A stretch of 64,000 nucleotides of DNA from Paraconexibacter antarcticus (GCF_024220175.1 NZ_CP098502.1:3414514-3478513), one strand, 5' to 3'; counted from the first letter of the stretch, positions 42,631 through 52,732 are shown. Translations and numbers: made by a program. Notes: a model not told the origin generated them from the letters alone.

Positions 42631-44835
42631 GTGCGCATCGCTTCGCTCCTCGTCCGCCTGCGGTGGCCCATCGTCGTGTTCTGGATCGCCGCGGCGGCCG
42701 TCTGCGCCACGCTCCTCCCGGCGATCAAGGACGCCGACTCGGGTGCGCTCGGGGCGCTCGTGCCGCGCAACGCGCAGGCCGTGAAGACCGAGGTGACGTC
42801 CAAGACGAAGTTCGGGTTCCCCCTGCTCTCCCGGACCCTGATCGTCGAGCGCAACCCGCACGGGCTCTCCGCGGCGCGCCAGCTCGCGGTCTTCCGGCGG
42901 GCGGCGGCGCTGACCCGGCACGAGGTCCGCGGCTACGGTCAGATCGCCGCGGCGCTCCCGGTCACGAACGCGATCGGCGCCGCCCCCTTCGTGCGCGAGC
43001 GGTCGACGACGACGATCACCTATCTCTTCTTCGCGCCCGACGTCAGCGTCGACACGCGCGCGCATCTCGCCGAGCGCTTCGTGAAGTACCACGTCCCTCC
43101 CGAGGCCGGCACGACCGTCGGGGTGACCGGGCAGGCCGTCGCCGCCGGACGGCAGCGCGCGCTCGTCAAGAACCGGCTCCCCATCATCGAGCTCGCCACG
43201 GTCCTCCTCGTCGGGCTCGCCGTCGGGTTCCGCTTCCGCGCTCCCGGGCCGCCGCTCGTCACCCTGATGGCCGTCGCCATCGCCTACCTCATCGCGAGCC
43301 ATCTCGTCGCGCTCGTCGGGCGGCAGGCCGGGTTCGCGGTGCCCCAGGAGGTCGAGCCCGTGATCGTCGTGCTCCTGTTCGGGGTGGTGACCGACTACAG
43401 CATCTTCTACCTCTCGCGCTTCGGCTCGCTGCTCGGCGCCGGCGGCGAGCGCCTGGCCGCCGCGCGCACCACCACCGCGCAGATGTCCCCGATCATCCTC
43501 GTCGCCGGCATCACCGTCATCGCGGGGACCGCGAGCCTCCTCGCCGCGCAGCTCGAGTTCCTGCGCGTCTTCGGCCCCGGCCTCGCCGCCTCGGTCCTCG
43601 TCGGCGTGCTCGTCGCGACGACGTTCGTCCCCGCGTGCCTGGCGATCCTCGGCCGCCGGCTGTTCTGGCCGCGCCGCCCGGGTGAGGGCCGGGCCACCGT
43701 CCTCTCGGACTCGCCCGGGCCGGCGCCCCCCGGCCCGCCGCCACGACGATCGCGCGCGGTCCGGCTCGCCTGCGAGCGGCCGCGGTGGGCCGTCACCGGC
43801 TGTCTGGTCGTGCTCGCCCTCGGGGCCTCGGGACTCACGACCCTCAAGCTCGCCAACCCGATCGTGCGCGGCCTGCCCCGCGGCAGCGAGCCGCGGCACA
43901 CCTACGCGGTGGCCGCCCGCGGATTCGCCCCGGGCATGCTCTCGCCCACGGTCGTCGTCGTCTCAGGGCGCGGCATCGTGCGCCGGCGGGCCGCGCTCGC
44001 CCGGCTCGGCCGGGCCCTGGAACGTCAGCCGGGCGTCGCGCTCGCCGTGGGACCGAGGCTGAACCCGGTCCCCGGCGTGCGCTTCGGCGCCACGCTCTCA
44101 CGCGACGGCAACGCCGCCCGGTACTTCGTGGTCCTGCGCGACGATCCGGTCGGGGCGCGGGCGATCGCCGCGGTCCGCGGGATCGAGCGACGGCTGCCGG
44201 GCCTGCTCGACACCGCCGGCCTGTCGGGGGCGCAGGCGTCGCTCGCCGGCGACACGGCGCTCTCGGCCGAGACGATCGACAAGACCCTCGGCGACCTCGC
44301 GCGGATCGCGCCACTCGCGCTGCTGGCGATCCTCCTCGTCCTGTCGCTGTACCTCCGCGCCGTCGTGGCCCCGCTCTACCTCGTCGGGGTCAGCGTCCTC
44401 GGCTTCGCGGCCTCGCTCGGGGTCTCCGCCTACGTCTTCGGCGAGATGACCTACTACGTGCCGTTCACGGTCGCGGTCCTCCTCGTGGCGCTCGGCTCCG
44501 ACTACAACGTCTTCCTCGTCGGTCGGGTCTGGCAGGAGGCCCGGCGCCGGCCGCTCGAGGAGGCCATCCCCGTCACGGCCACCCGGGCCACCCGGGCGAT
44601 CACGCTCGCGGGACTCGTCCTCGCCAGCTCCTTCGCCCTCATGGCGATCGTGCCGATCCGCGCCTTCCGCGAGATCGCGTTCGTCATGACCTTCGGCCTC
44701 CTCCTCGACACGCTCCTGCTGCGAACCGTCCTCGTCCCTGCGCTCATGGTCCTGGTCGGGCGGCGCAGCGGGTGGCCCGGCTCCGCCCTCCGCCGGTCAA
44801 CGGACCACGTCCACGCCGAGCGGTCGCCCGCCTGA
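42631..44835 (+). CDS. Second MMPL-family transporter
   Basis: From GTG 42631 the protein has 734 residues and two MMPL halves with GVVTDYSIFYLSRF and VALGSDYNVFLVGRVW as the coupling motifs. Extracytoplasmic domains lie at about 40-185 and 405-545. The 5 bp upstream of the GTG hold the end of the preceding gene, so translation is probably coupled. Cargo is unknown; MMPL proteins often move envelope lipids. It is clearly distinct from the sulfur-cluster MMPL at 31150. Confidence 0.82.
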   Translation: MRIASLLVRLRWPIVVFWIAAAAVCATLLPAIKDADSGALGALVPRNAQAVKTEVTSKTKFGFPLLSRTLIVERNPHGLSAARQLAVFRRAAALTRHEVRGYGQIAAALPVTNAIGAAPFVRERSTTTITYLFFAPDVSVDTRAHLAERFVKYHVPPEAGTTVGVTGQAVAAGRQRALVKNRLPIIELATVLLVGLAVGFRFRAPGPPLVTLMAVAIAYLIASHLVALVGRQAGFAVPQEVEPVIVVLLFGVVTDYSIFYLSRFGSLLGAGGERLAAARTTTAQMSPIILVAGITVIAGTASLLAAQLEFLRVFGPGLAASVLVGVLVATTFVPACLAILGRRLFWPRRPGEGRATVLSDSPGPAPPGPPPRRSRAVRLACERPRWAVTGCLVVLALGASGLTTLKLANPIVRGLPRGSEPRHTYAVAARGFAPGMLSPTVVVVSGRGIVRRRAALARLGRALERQPGVALAVGPRLNPVPGVRFGATLSRDGNAARYFVVLRDDPVGARAIAAVRGIERRLPGLLDTAGLSGAQASLAGDTALSAETIDKTLGDLARIAPLALLAILLVLSLYLRAVVAPLYLVGVSVLGFAASLGVSAYVFGEMTYYVPFTVAVLLVALGSDYNVFLVGRVWQEARRRPLEEAIPVTATRATRAITLAGLVLASSFALMAIVPIRAFREIAFVMTFGLLLDTLLLRTVLVPALMVLVGRRSGWPGSALRRSTDHVHAERSPA

Positions 44836-44907
44836 CGTCGGGGTGCAGGCCGCCCGGGGGCCGCGGGTAGCCGATGAGGGGCCAACCACCCACGACAGGA
44901 GGTCATC

Positions 44908-45654
44908 ATGGCCACCCAGACCACCCGCTCGAACCACTTCCAGAGCGCGCCGCCGCCGACCGAGGCCACCAGCTGGCGGGCGAACTCGCGCGTCATGCTG
45001 CAGCCGGTGGCCGCGCCGTCCATCCTCGGGCTGTTCGGCTTCGCGGCCGCGACGTTCATGGTCGCCGCGAACCTCGCCGGCTGGTACGGGGACAACGGCT
45101 CGCCCGTGTACCTGTTCCCGTACGCCGCGGTCTTCGGCGGCGTCGCCCAGTTCGCCGCGGGCCTGTGGTCCTTCCGCGCGCGGGACGGCCTCGCCACCGC
45201 CATGCACGGGATGTGGGGCTCGTTCTGGATCGCCTACGGCATCCTCTTCGGCTTCGTCGCCGCGGGCGCGATCACCGTTCCTCACGGCGCCTTCCCCGAG
45301 CTCGGCTTCTGGTTCCTCACCCTCGCGGCCATCACGGCCGCCGGCGCCATCGCCGCGCTCGCTGAGAGCATCGGGCTCGTCGCCGTGCTGACCTCGCTCG
45401 CCGTGGGCGCCGCGTTCCTCGCCGTCGGCTACCTCGACGGCAGCTCCGGGTGGATCCACACGGGTGCGTGGGTGCTCATCGCCTCGGCGATCCTCGCGTT
45501 CTACACGGCGTTCGCGATCATGCTCGAGAGCACCTGGGGCCGGGTCGTCCTCCCGCTCGGGAAGCTCTCGAAGGCGGCCAACGTCCCGGGCGCGCGGCTC
45601 ACGGACCCGATCGAGTACGCGTGGGGCGAGCCGGGGATCCGCCACGGACAATGA
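44908..45654 (+). CDS. GPR1/FUN34/YaaH-family acetate transporter
   Basis: A 248-residue membrane protein of six helices with the family signature around FPYAAVFGGVAQFAAGLWSF and a first helix after NSRVMLQPVAAPSILGLFGFA. Members (SatP, AceTr) import acetate or succinate with protons. The ATG follows AGGAGGTCATC, one of the best ribosome-binding sites in the window. No acetate-metabolism genes are adjacent. Confidence 0.88.
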   Translation: MATQTTRSNHFQSAPPPTEATSWRANSRVMLQPVAAPSILGLFGFAAATFMVAANLAGWYGDNGSPVYLFPYAAVFGGVAQFAAGLWSFRARDGLATAMHGMWGSFWIAYGILFGFVAAGAITVPHGAFPELGFWFLTLAAITAAGAIAALAESIGLVAVLTSLAVGAAFLAVGYLDGSSGWIHTGAWVLIASAILAFYTAFAIMLESTWGRVVLPLGKLSKAANVPGARLTDPIEYAWGEPGIRHGQ

Positions 45655-45866
45655 CCGAGGGACGCACCGCACCGCGGCCGGCCGGCGAGGCCCGGCGGCC
45701 GCGGTGGCTCGTCCGCCCCGCCCGAGGCCGCCTGTGCCTCGGCGGGGCCGGACCGCCCTGATCTAGCATCTCGGACCCGATGGTGGTCAGCCCCCATCGG
45801 GTCCCTGCGCGCGCCGGGTACGCGGGGGACGAGCGACCTCTCCCAGCCCGACCCGAACGGAAGCGC

Positions 45867-46682
45867 ATGCGTCTCACTCCCGCCGACTCGACCGCCCCCG
45901 CGCCCCCGCGGCCGACCCGAGGCCCCGCGCGCCGCCGCGTGCCCGGCCCGACCCTCGTCCTCGAGCACCTCGACGAGCTCGAGCTCGACCCGGACGAGCT
46001 CGAGCACGCGACGCTCGCCTGCCGGGCCAACGACGTCGTCCTCCCCCGCGGGCCGTGGACCCCGCCGACGGACGCCGCCCGCTTCCGCGGCTGGATCGGA
46101 CTGCTCATCGTCGACGGGCTCCTCACGCGCACCGTCACGATCGGCGACCTGCGGGCGCAGGAGCTCCTCGGTCCCGGCGACGTGATCCGGCCATGGGACG
46201 ACACCGCCTCGGCCGGCGCCATCGGGCCTCAGGCCGGATGGCGGGTCCTCGATCGCGCGTCCGTCGCCCTGCTGGACCCACGCTTCGCCGCGACCGCCGC
46301 CCGCTGGCCGGCGGTGACCGGCGCCCTCGTCGGCATGGCGGTGCGCCGCAGCCACGCCCAGACCGTCCTGCACACGATCATCCGCGCGCGCCGGGCGGAG
46401 GACCGCCTCCTCCTGCTCTTCTGGCACCTGGCCGAGCGCTGGGGCCGCGTCCATCCCGACGGCGTCAGCATCCCGCTGGCGCTCACCCACGCCTGCCTCG
46501 CCGACCTCGTCTGCCTGCGCCGCCCGACGGTCACCGCCGCGCTCGTCCGCCTCCGGGATGCCGGTCATCTCGCGCGCGACCCCCAGGGCGTCTGGCACCT
46601 GTCCGCGCACAGCCTCGCGGGCCCGGCCCCCGCGCCGGACGACAACTGCGAACCGCTCCCCGGGCCGGCGCCCCAGCTGTAG
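45867..46682 (+). CDS. Crp/Fnr-family transcription regulator
   Basis: From ATG 45867 the protein has 271 residues: a degenerate cyclic-nucleotide-binding-like domain (about 35-145, with RAQELLGPGDVIRPW) and a C-terminal winged helix (about 185-255, PLALTHACLADLVCLRRPTVTAALVRLRDAG). The ligand-binding residues of true CAP are not evident. ATG 45780 in the same frame is an alternative, 10 nt after a TAGCAT -10. A paralogue lies at 56429-57104. Confidence 0.75.
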   Translation: MRLTPADSTAPAPPRPTRGPARRRVPGPTLVLEHLDELELDPDELEHATLACRANDVVLPRGPWTPPTDAARFRGWIGLLIVDGLLTRTVTIGDLRAQELLGPGDVIRPWDDTASAGAIGPQAGWRVLDRASVALLDPRFAATAARWPAVTGALVGMAVRRSHAQTVLHTIIRARRAEDRLLLLFWHLAERWGRVHPDGVSIPLALTHACLADLVCLRRPTVTAALVRLRDAGHLARDPQGVWHLSAHSLAGPAPAPDDNCEPLPGPAPQL

Positions 46683-46733
46683 GCCCGTGGCCGGGGCTCA
46701 CGTCCGGGCCGCGCCGGCCCGGGAGCCGGCCCG

Positions 46734-48723
46734 TCACTCGCGGTCCAGCCCGACCTCGGCCTGCCGGCGCCGGAGCTCGTTCTTCGAGGCCACACCGAGC
46801 TTGCGGTAGATGTTGGCGAGGTGGGTCTCGACGGTGCGGGGCGAGACGAAGAGCGCGTCGGCGATCTCGCGCATCGTCGCCCCGGTCGCCGCGCCGCGGG
46901 CGACACGGGTCTCCTGCGCGGTGAGCCCGGCGCCCGCGCCCGTCCGGTGGCGTCGGCCACCGGCCGCCTGCAGCTCCTCGCGGGCGAGCGCGGCCAGCGG
47001 TAGGGCGCCGCGGGCCTCCGCGATGCGCACCGCCTCGGCGAGCACCGGCCGGGCCCGGAGCTGCCGCCGGGAGCGACGGAGCAGGCTCCCGTGGCGGAGG
47101 AGCACGCGGGCGCGGTCCAGGGCGGACGGCACCGAGAGCATCAGCGCGCGCTCGAGGTGCTCCTCGGCGGCCGCGCTGTCGCCGCCGGCGAGGGCGAGGA
47201 CCGCGGCGGCCTCGGCCGCCCAGCCCCGCGGGCCGGTCCCCGGGAGCTCCGCGGCGCGCTGCAGCTGCCGGTAGGTGTGTTCGACGAGGGCGGTGTCCCC
47301 GGGCGGCCACCCCGGCGTCGATCGCGCCGCGCGCGCGTGCGGTGTCGGCGGCGCGTGCCGCGTCGTCCAGAGCCCCCGTCCACCGGAGCGCCCGCGCGCG
47401 CGAGAGCCAGACGTACGGGGTCATGATCGGATCGATGTCGTAGTCGCGCTCGGCCGCCTCGGCGGCGACCAGCGCCTGGCGCGGATACCCGCGCTGGACG
47501 AGCGCCGCCACCTCCAGCAGGGCGAGGGCTCCGGCTGCGCCTGCACCACCCGCCCGTCCGAGGATGCGTATGCCGTCACGGATCGACGCCTCGGCCTCGT
47601 CGAAGCGCTCGACGTGTGTGCACGCGCTCGCGTGCATGAGGAAGGCGTTGAACGATGCCGCCGGGTCGGGCGGCCGGCCGGCGAACGGATGCCGGACCGC
47701 CGCGACGAGGCGATCCAGCGCGTCGAGCCCACCCGGGTCACCGAGGGGAAGCCGGTAGGTCCCGCGCGCCGCGTCGAGGACGGCAGCGAGCCCGGGATCG
47801 GCCGCGTGCGGCGCGTCGAGGGCGGCGAGCCCCGCCCGCGGACCGTCCCGCTCCCAGATCGCATGGGCACGTTCCAGGACGAGCAGCCCGTCGACCTCCC
47901 CGTCACCGAGGAGGGCGTCGTAGGTGACGCACGCCTCGGTGAACCGGCACGCGTACGTCAGGGCCCGGGCGGCACGCACCAGCACGTCCTGGCGCTCCGG
48001 CGCGTCCCCGAGCCGCTCGAGGGCGTCGGCGTACGCGTCGACCGCCTCGGCCGCACGCCCCGCGGCGAACAGCGCGTCGGCCCGGGCGGCGAGCAGCTCG
48101 GGCGCCGGGCGGGGGCCGCTCAGGGTGACCGCGGCATCGAACAGGGCGACCGCGGACCCGGTGTCGCGCCCGGCCAGCGCGTCGCGTCCGGCCGCCGCAG
48201 CCACGGTGATCGCCTCGGCGTCGCCCACGAGCCCGGCGGCGACGGCATGCGGCACCGCGTCGGGCTCCGGCCCGCGCTCCGCCAGCACCCGGAAGGCGCG
48301 GGCGTGCAGCGCGCGACGGCGCCCGGGGGGGGCGGCGCCGCGGCGAGGGCGTCCGCCAGCACCGGCGGCGTCAGCGTGATCCGGCCGTCGGGAAGCTCCG
48401 CCGCCACCCCGAGCGCGCGCAGGCTGTCGACGGCCCCGTCGAAATCACCGCCGTCGATGTCCGCCACCGCCCGGACCGTCGCGAGCTCACCCACGCGCAC
48501 CACCGCGAGGGCCTCGGCGACCGTGGCCTCAGGCGCGGGCAGGCCGGCGACGAAGGTCTCGACGACCAGGCGGCCGACGGCGGCAGGGGGCTCCGATCCG
48601 GCCCCCCGCGGCGAGGAGGGCCGGCGTCCCTCCGGTACGGCGCCACGCCGCCTCCGCCGGGCCGGGTTCCGCTCCGAGGAGCCGGGCCGCGCCGGTCACC
48701 CGCCGGCAGCGGCGACGAGCCAC
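46734..48723 (-). pseudogene. LuxR-family regulator remnant with several frameshifts
   Basis: The minus strand encodes, in shifting frames, the C-terminal part of a large LuxR (LAL/MalT-like) regulator. Frame fragments read GELATVRAVADIDGGDFDGA near 48500, a long TPR-like region (48288 to about 47315), and the HTH end TAQETRVARGAATGATMREI, with SPRTVETHLANIYRKLG at about 46800. Breaks occur near 48580, in a run of eight G at 48325-48332 and near 47312. No Walker A ATPase motif is found upstream of 48723, and 48724-49011 holds no gene I can support. It is either truncated or heavily error-affected. Confidence 0.65.
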
Positions 48724-49011
48724 GCCTGGTGTGCGGGGGCGCCGCCCCCGGCGCCACGATCAAGCCACCCGCCCCGGCCACGCCGGTCACGATCGCGAAG
48801 CTCGCGATCGCCGCACCCGCGCCCCGCCGAGAACCCCACCGCCGAGTTCGCCCCATGCGCGGCCACGCTAGCTGCGCTCCGCGCGAAGAGCATCCGGGAT
48901 CGTCCCTGATTCCTGACGAATCTCGTTGACCAGCTCCTCATCGGCGGGCCAGCACCGGCGTTTTTCGGCCTGCGGCCTCAAGCGTTCTCGGCGAGCCGCC
49001 GAGAGGCGCAT

Positions 49012-49034
49012 CCTTACTCTGTAAGGTCCGCGGT
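49012..49034 (+). promoter_or_regulatory. Palindrome CCTTAC-TCT-GTAAGG and leaderless promoter
   Basis: A perfect 6-3-6 inverted repeat lies at 49012-49026. Its right half overlaps TAAGGT (49022-49027), which stands 7 nt before ATG 49035 and looks like a -10. The TetR gene just downstream is the candidate repressor. A near match occurs upstream of the ClC gene at 54611. Confidence 0.55.
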
Positions 49035-49202
49035 ATGTCACTGATCGTCGCCACCACCGTCGCGCTCATGCTGTGGATCGTCCTGTGGGCGATCGGATTC
49101 GGTCGCAGCGGGGACGCCTTCATCGTCACCGTGATCCCGATCGTCCTCATCACCGTCGTGGTCCGCACCGCGCTCAGGAAGTCCGGCGGGGACGCCCCCT
49201 GA
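49035..49202 (+). CDS. Small two-helix membrane protein
   Basis: Fifty-five residues with two hydrophobic segments (SLIVATTVALMLWIVLWAIG and FIVTVIPIVLITVVV) joined by GFGRSGD and ending RTALRKSGGDAP. Start is set by the leaderless -10 and palindrome just upstream. It is upstream of the tetR gene and transcribed in the same direction. Function is unknown. Confidence 0.65.
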   Translation: MSLIVATTVALMLWIVLWAIGFGRSGDAFIVTVIPIVLITVVVRTALRKSGGDAP

Positions 49203-49245
49203 CAGACGTCCCACGAACCGGTGGCTTCGCGCCTGCGACGCCCCG

Positions 49246-49258
49246 TACGCTGGAGCCG
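49246..49258 (+). promoter_or_regulatory. Leaderless promoter -10 of tetR gene
   Basis: TACGCT at 49246-49251 is followed by 7 nt and ATG 49259. Confidence 0.5.
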
Positions 49259-49918
49259 ATGCCAACGGACGGACCGACGACCAGACGCGCTGGACTCAGC
49301 CGCGAGCGGGTGCTCGACGCCGCGCGAACCCTCATCGAGCGCGACGGCGCGGGAGCGCTGACCATGCGACGGCTCGGCCGCGAGGTCGGGGTCGAGGCGA
49401 TGTCGCTCTACAACCACGTCTCGAACCGCGACGCCGTTCTCGACGGTCTCGGCGAGTTCCTCATGTCCGAGGTCGACGCTGAGCCCGGCGCCGACTGGCG
49501 CGAGAGCTGTCGGGACTTCGCAGCGCAGCTGCGGGCGATCGCGCTCACCCACCCGGCGACGTTCAGCCTCGTCGGCCTGCGCCCGCTGCGCTCGGCCGCG
49601 GCGCTCGCGCCGGTCGAGCGGCTCCTGCAGAACCTCGTGGCCGCGGGGGCGGCGCCCGACCAGGCGCTGGCGATGTACCGCACGCTGGCAAGCTTCGCGC
49701 GCGGCTACGCGATGGCCGAGGTCACGGGCTTCACGGTCGACGCGAGCACGCCGAGCGGACGACGCCCGCTGCGGGCACTGCCCCGCGCGGACTTCCCGAT
49801 CCTCCGCGAGCGCCTGAAGGAGCTTGAGCCGCTGAGGTCCGATGCCGCCTTCACGGCCGGCCTGGACGCGATGCTCGACGGCTTCGCCGGCGGGTCGATG
49901 CGCGGCGCATCCACCTGA
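49259..49918 (+). CDS. TetR-family repressor
   Basis: A 219-residue regulator with an N-terminal TetR helix-turn-helix (about 15-60, LSRERVLDAARTLIERDGAGALTMRRLGREVGVEAMSLYNHV in the fold) and a C-terminal ligand-binding domain of the TetR_C type (about 80-205). It follows a small membrane-protein gene whose promoter carries the palindrome CCTTAC-N3-GTAAGG, and may bind there and at 54611. The ligand is unknown. Confidence 0.85.
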   Translation: MPTDGPTTRRAGLSRERVLDAARTLIERDGAGALTMRRLGREVGVEAMSLYNHVSNRDAVLDGLGEFLMSEVDAEPGADWRESCRDFAAQLRAIALTHPATFSLVGLRPLRSAAALAPVERLLQNLVAAGAAPDQALAMYRTLASFARGYAMAEVTGFTVDASTPSGRRPLRALPRADFPILRERLKELEPLRSDAAFTAGLDAMLDGFAGGSMRGAST

Positions 49919-50039
49919 GCTCCCTCGGCGGTCGCACGGGTGTCCGGCGGCGGACACGCGCCCGACCGTCCGGCAAGCACGCTGACGAACCCCGCCGGCG
50001 CCCGACAACGTTGCCCCGCTTCGGGTGTGGGTAGCCGAG

Positions 50040-51035
50040 ATGTCTCCGATGCGGACCCAGGCGCACCGTCGAACGCTCGTCCCGGCGGCCGCGTCGCTGC
50101 TCACCGCGATGTCGCTCCTCGCCGCCCCCTCCCCACCGGCGCGAGCGGCCGGACGGCTTGGCCAGCGGGCGCTCGGCCGCGGCGATCACGGCGCCGACGT
50201 CCGGGAGCTGCAGCGCACGCTGCGCCGTTTGCACCTCGCGGTCCACGTCGACGGGCGCTTCGGCCGCGCCACCGACCGGTCGGTGCGGCGGTACGAGCGG
50301 CGCGTCCACGTCCCCGTCGACGGCGCCGTCTCCCCGGGCGAGGCCCGCGGGATGCGCGCCCGCGCCGGCACCCTCGCCTTCGGGCAGCGCACGCTGCGAC
50401 GCGGCGCCCACGGCAAGGACGTGCGACGGCTCCAGACCCTGCTCACCGCCCTGGGCACTCCCACACCGGCCGACGGGCACTTCGGCACCGAGACCGAGCG
50501 CAGCCTCCGCCGGCAGGAGCGGGCCTCGGGCCTGACGGTGGACGGACGGCTCTCGCGCCCCGAGGCCGCGACGCTCGCCGCGCAGGCGGCGGCCCTCGCG
50601 GCCGCCGCGGCGCAGAGCGCGGACCCGTCCCGCTTCCCGATCGCCGGCCCGCACCACGCCGGCGGCCCCGGAACGTGGTTCGGGGACCGTCGTGGCCGCC
50701 ATCAGGGCGTCGACCTGTTCGCTGCCTGCGGCACGCCGCTCGTCGCTCCCGTCCGGTCCACGGTGGCCCGCGTGGCCTTCGAGGCGCAGGCCGGCAACTA
50801 CGTCGTCCTGCACGACAGCAGGACCGGCGAGGACCACGTCCTCATGCACCTGCGCCACCCCGCGAGCGCCGCCCCGGGGGAGCACCTCGCAGCGGGAGCT
50901 GCCGTCGGCGAGGTCGGGCAGACCGGCAACGCCGACGGATGCCATCTCCACTACGAGATCTGGACGGCTCCCGGCTGGTACCGCGGCGGCTCGCCGCGAG
51001 ATCCCACTCCCGACCTGCAGCGGGCTGCTCCCTGA
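50040..51035 (+). CDS. Secreted M23 peptidase with two peptidoglycan-binding domains
   Basis: A 331-residue protein with signal peptide (cleavage near ARA-A), two PG_binding_1 repeats (about 45-100, GDHGADVRELQRTLRRL; and about 115-170, GAHGKDVRRLQTLLTAL) and a LytM/M23 metalloprotease domain (about 195-320) with zinc ligands HQGVD and HLHYE. It cleaves cell-wall peptides. ATG 50040 is used; ATG 50049 is also possible. The 169 bp that follow (51036-51204) contain no gene and border the IS110 insertion. Confidence 0.87.
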   Translation: MSPMRTQAHRRTLVPAAASLLTAMSLLAAPSPPARAAGRLGQRALGRGDHGADVRELQRTLRRLHLAVHVDGRFGRATDRSVRRYERRVHVPVDGAVSPGEARGMRARAGTLAFGQRTLRRGAHGKDVRRLQTLLTALGTPTPADGHFGTETERSLRRQERASGLTVDGRLSRPEAATLAAQAAALAAAAAQSADPSRFPIAGPHHAGGPGTWFGDRRGRHQGVDLFAACGTPLVAPVRSTVARVAFEAQAGNYVVLHDSRTGEDHVLMHLRHPASAAPGEHLAAGAAVGEVGQTGNADGCHLHYEIWTAPGWYRGGSPRDPTPDLQRAAP

Positions 51036-51204
51036 GCCCCGCGCGGCGCCCCCACCACGCGCGCTCTCTATGAAGGAGGGTGAGGTGTCAAGTGTGGGTT
51101 CTGGGTCGTTGTCCTCTGGGTCGGTCGTGGAGCAGGGGCTCAACTCTCTATCGCCTCATCGTGTGAGGACCAGGTGCTGTAGGGGCATCGCTCCGGTGGC
51201 GCAT

Positions 51205-52014
51205 CTCAGAGAGGGCCGTCTATGCGGCCAGAGCGCGCGTGGCGCCTGCCGGAGCGAAGGTGGTGTTGCGGGTGAGCATGTGCCAGATCGCCTCGGCGAG
51301 CCGGCGGGCGATGTCGACCTGGGCGACCTTGGCGCCGCGCTGTTTGCCCAGGCGCTTCTTGTTGGCCTGGTAGCGGGCGGCGTAGACCTGATGGCGGCAG
51401 GCGTGAACGGCGGCTTCCATCAAGGCCCAGCGCAGGTACTTCGGGCCGGCGTGGGTCAAGGGGCCGCGGCGGTCGGTGTTGCCGGACTGGTAGACGCGTG
51501 GGCACAGGCCGGTGTAGCCGACGAGCTTCTTCGGGCTCGAGAAGCGGGTGATGTCGCCGATCTCCGCGGCGATCGTGTACCCGAGGATCCACGCGATCCC
51601 CGGGGCGCTCAGAGAGGGCCGTCTATGCGGCCAGAGCGCGCGTGGCGCCTGCCGGAGCGAAGGTGGTGTTGCGGGTGAGCATGTGCCAGATCGCCTCGGC
51701 GAGCCGGCGGGCGATGTCGACCTGGGCGACCTTGGCGCCGCGCTGTTTGCCCAGGCGCTTCTTGTTGGCCTGGTAGCGGGCGGCGTAGACCTGATGGCGG
51801 CAGGCGTGAACGGCGGCTTCCATCAAGGCCCAGCGCAGGTACTTCGGGCCGGCGTGGGTCAAGGGGCCGCGGCGGTCGGTGTTGCCGGACTGGTAGACGC
51901 GTGGGCACAGGCCGGTGTAGCCGACGAGCTTCTTCGGGCTCGAGAAGCGGGTGATGTCGCCGATCTCCGCGGCGATCGTGTACCCGAGGATCCACGCGAT
52001 CCCCGGGGCGCTCA
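51205..52014. repeat. Exact tandem duplication of 403 bp (3' part of IS110 element)
   Basis: The unit beginning CTCAGAGAGGGCCGTC occurs at 51205-51607 and again at 51608-52010. Both copies end GATCCCCGGGGCG before CTCA, and the second then continues into CTCATCAGCAG of the intact transposase gene. The two copies share the CTCA junction, a 4-bp microhomology. The left copy is therefore an extra, orphan 3' end of the transposase gene. Confidence 0.9.
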
Positions 52015-52669
52015 TCAGCAGCGGGATGTACCGGTGATCGGCCCCGAGCGCTTTGAGCTCTTTGTCGATCGCGGCGATCTCGGCGTCGAGCTCGTCGATC
52101 ATCTGCACCGCGGCGAGGACCCCTGAGTGCCACGGCTCGGGGAACTCGAGCCGCGCAAGGAGCTTGCGGCCGCGGGCGCCGAACAGGTCCGACACCGGGC
52201 AGGTATGGCCGAACGCGAGCAGCTGCGCGTGGATGCGGTGCTTCAGCGAGCTGCGTTTGCGCACCAAGAACAGGCGCCAGCGCGCGCGTTCGCGTTCCTG
52301 GCGCTGCTCGAACCCCGGAAGCCACACCGCGGGGACCAGGTCACGCCGTGAGAGCTCGGCGAGCACCCACGCGTCGATCCGGTCGGTCTTGCACGCCAAC
52401 GGGCCGAGGCCTTTGACTTTCTGCGCGTCGGCGACCTCGACCTCCCATCCGAGCCGCTCAAGCTCGTCATGGACAAACCGGGCGCCGTTCATCGACTCGA
52501 TCGCCGCCCGCACTAGGACCGGCCCATGCCGGGTCTCTACGCCGCGCGCGAACCCGCGCAGCCCGTCAGCGTCCGGCGGCGTCGCGCCGGCCTCGATCTG
52601 CTCGCCATCCGGGGCGAGCAGGCAATAGTCCAGCCGCTTGCGGCTGAGATCCAATCCAGCATGCAACAT
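51623..52669 (-). CDS. IS110-family DEDD transposase
   Basis: A 348-residue transposase. The RuvC-like N-terminal domain has the DEDD set D7 (GLDLS), E58 (IESMNG), D96 and D99 (KTDRIDA). The C-terminal Transposase_20 domain has SAPGIAWILGYTIAAEIGDI, and DRRGPLTHAGPKYLRW carries its conserved residues. IS110 recombinases are guided by a bridge RNA encoded beside the gene. ATG 52669 is used. The gene is intact; the left copy of the 403-bp repeat lies beyond its stop. Confidence 0.92.
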   Translation of the reverse strand: MLHAGLDLSRKRLDYCLLAPDGEQIEAGATPPDADGLRGFARGVETRHGPVLVRAAIESMNGARFVHDELERLGWEVEVADAQKVKGLGPLACKTDRIDAWVLAELSRRDLVPAVWLPGFEQRQERERARWRLFLVRKRSSLKHRIHAQLLAFGHTCPVSDLFGARGRKLLARLEFPEPWHSGVLAAVQMIDELDAEIAAIDKELKALGADHRYIPLLMSAPGIAWILGYTIAAEIGDITRFSSPKKLVGYTGLCPRVYQSGNTDRRGPLTHAGPKYLRWALMEAAVHACRHQVYAARYQANKKRLGKQRGAKVAQVDIARRLAEAIWHMLTRNTTFAPAGATRALAA

Positions 52670-52675
52670 GTGAGC

Positions 52676-52732
52676 GGGCCTCCTCGTGGTTGCTCTTTCG
52701 GTGACACGCTGGAGCGTGCCACCGGGAGGCCC
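52676..52732 (-). ncRNA. Candidate IS110 bridge RNA (core stem-loops)
   Basis: Immediately 5' of the transposase ATG the minus strand folds: an outer 8-bp stem GGGCCTCC/GGAGGCCC (52676-52683 with 52725-52732) encloses an inner hairpin GGTG-x-CACGCT/AGCGTG-x-CACC (52700-52723). IS110-group elements carry the bridge RNA upstream of the transposase. The full RNA would extend beyond this core; I cannot identify the donor and target loops. Confidence 0.45.

Noticed and set aside
48696..48941. Minus-strand ORF of 81 codons next to the LuxR remnant
   Set aside because: Arg/Gly-rich composition, no domain and no ribosome-binding site.
51220..51592. Separate transposase gene in the left copy of the duplication
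   Set aside because: It is only the duplicated C-terminal part of the IS110 transposase and lacks the DEDD domain.
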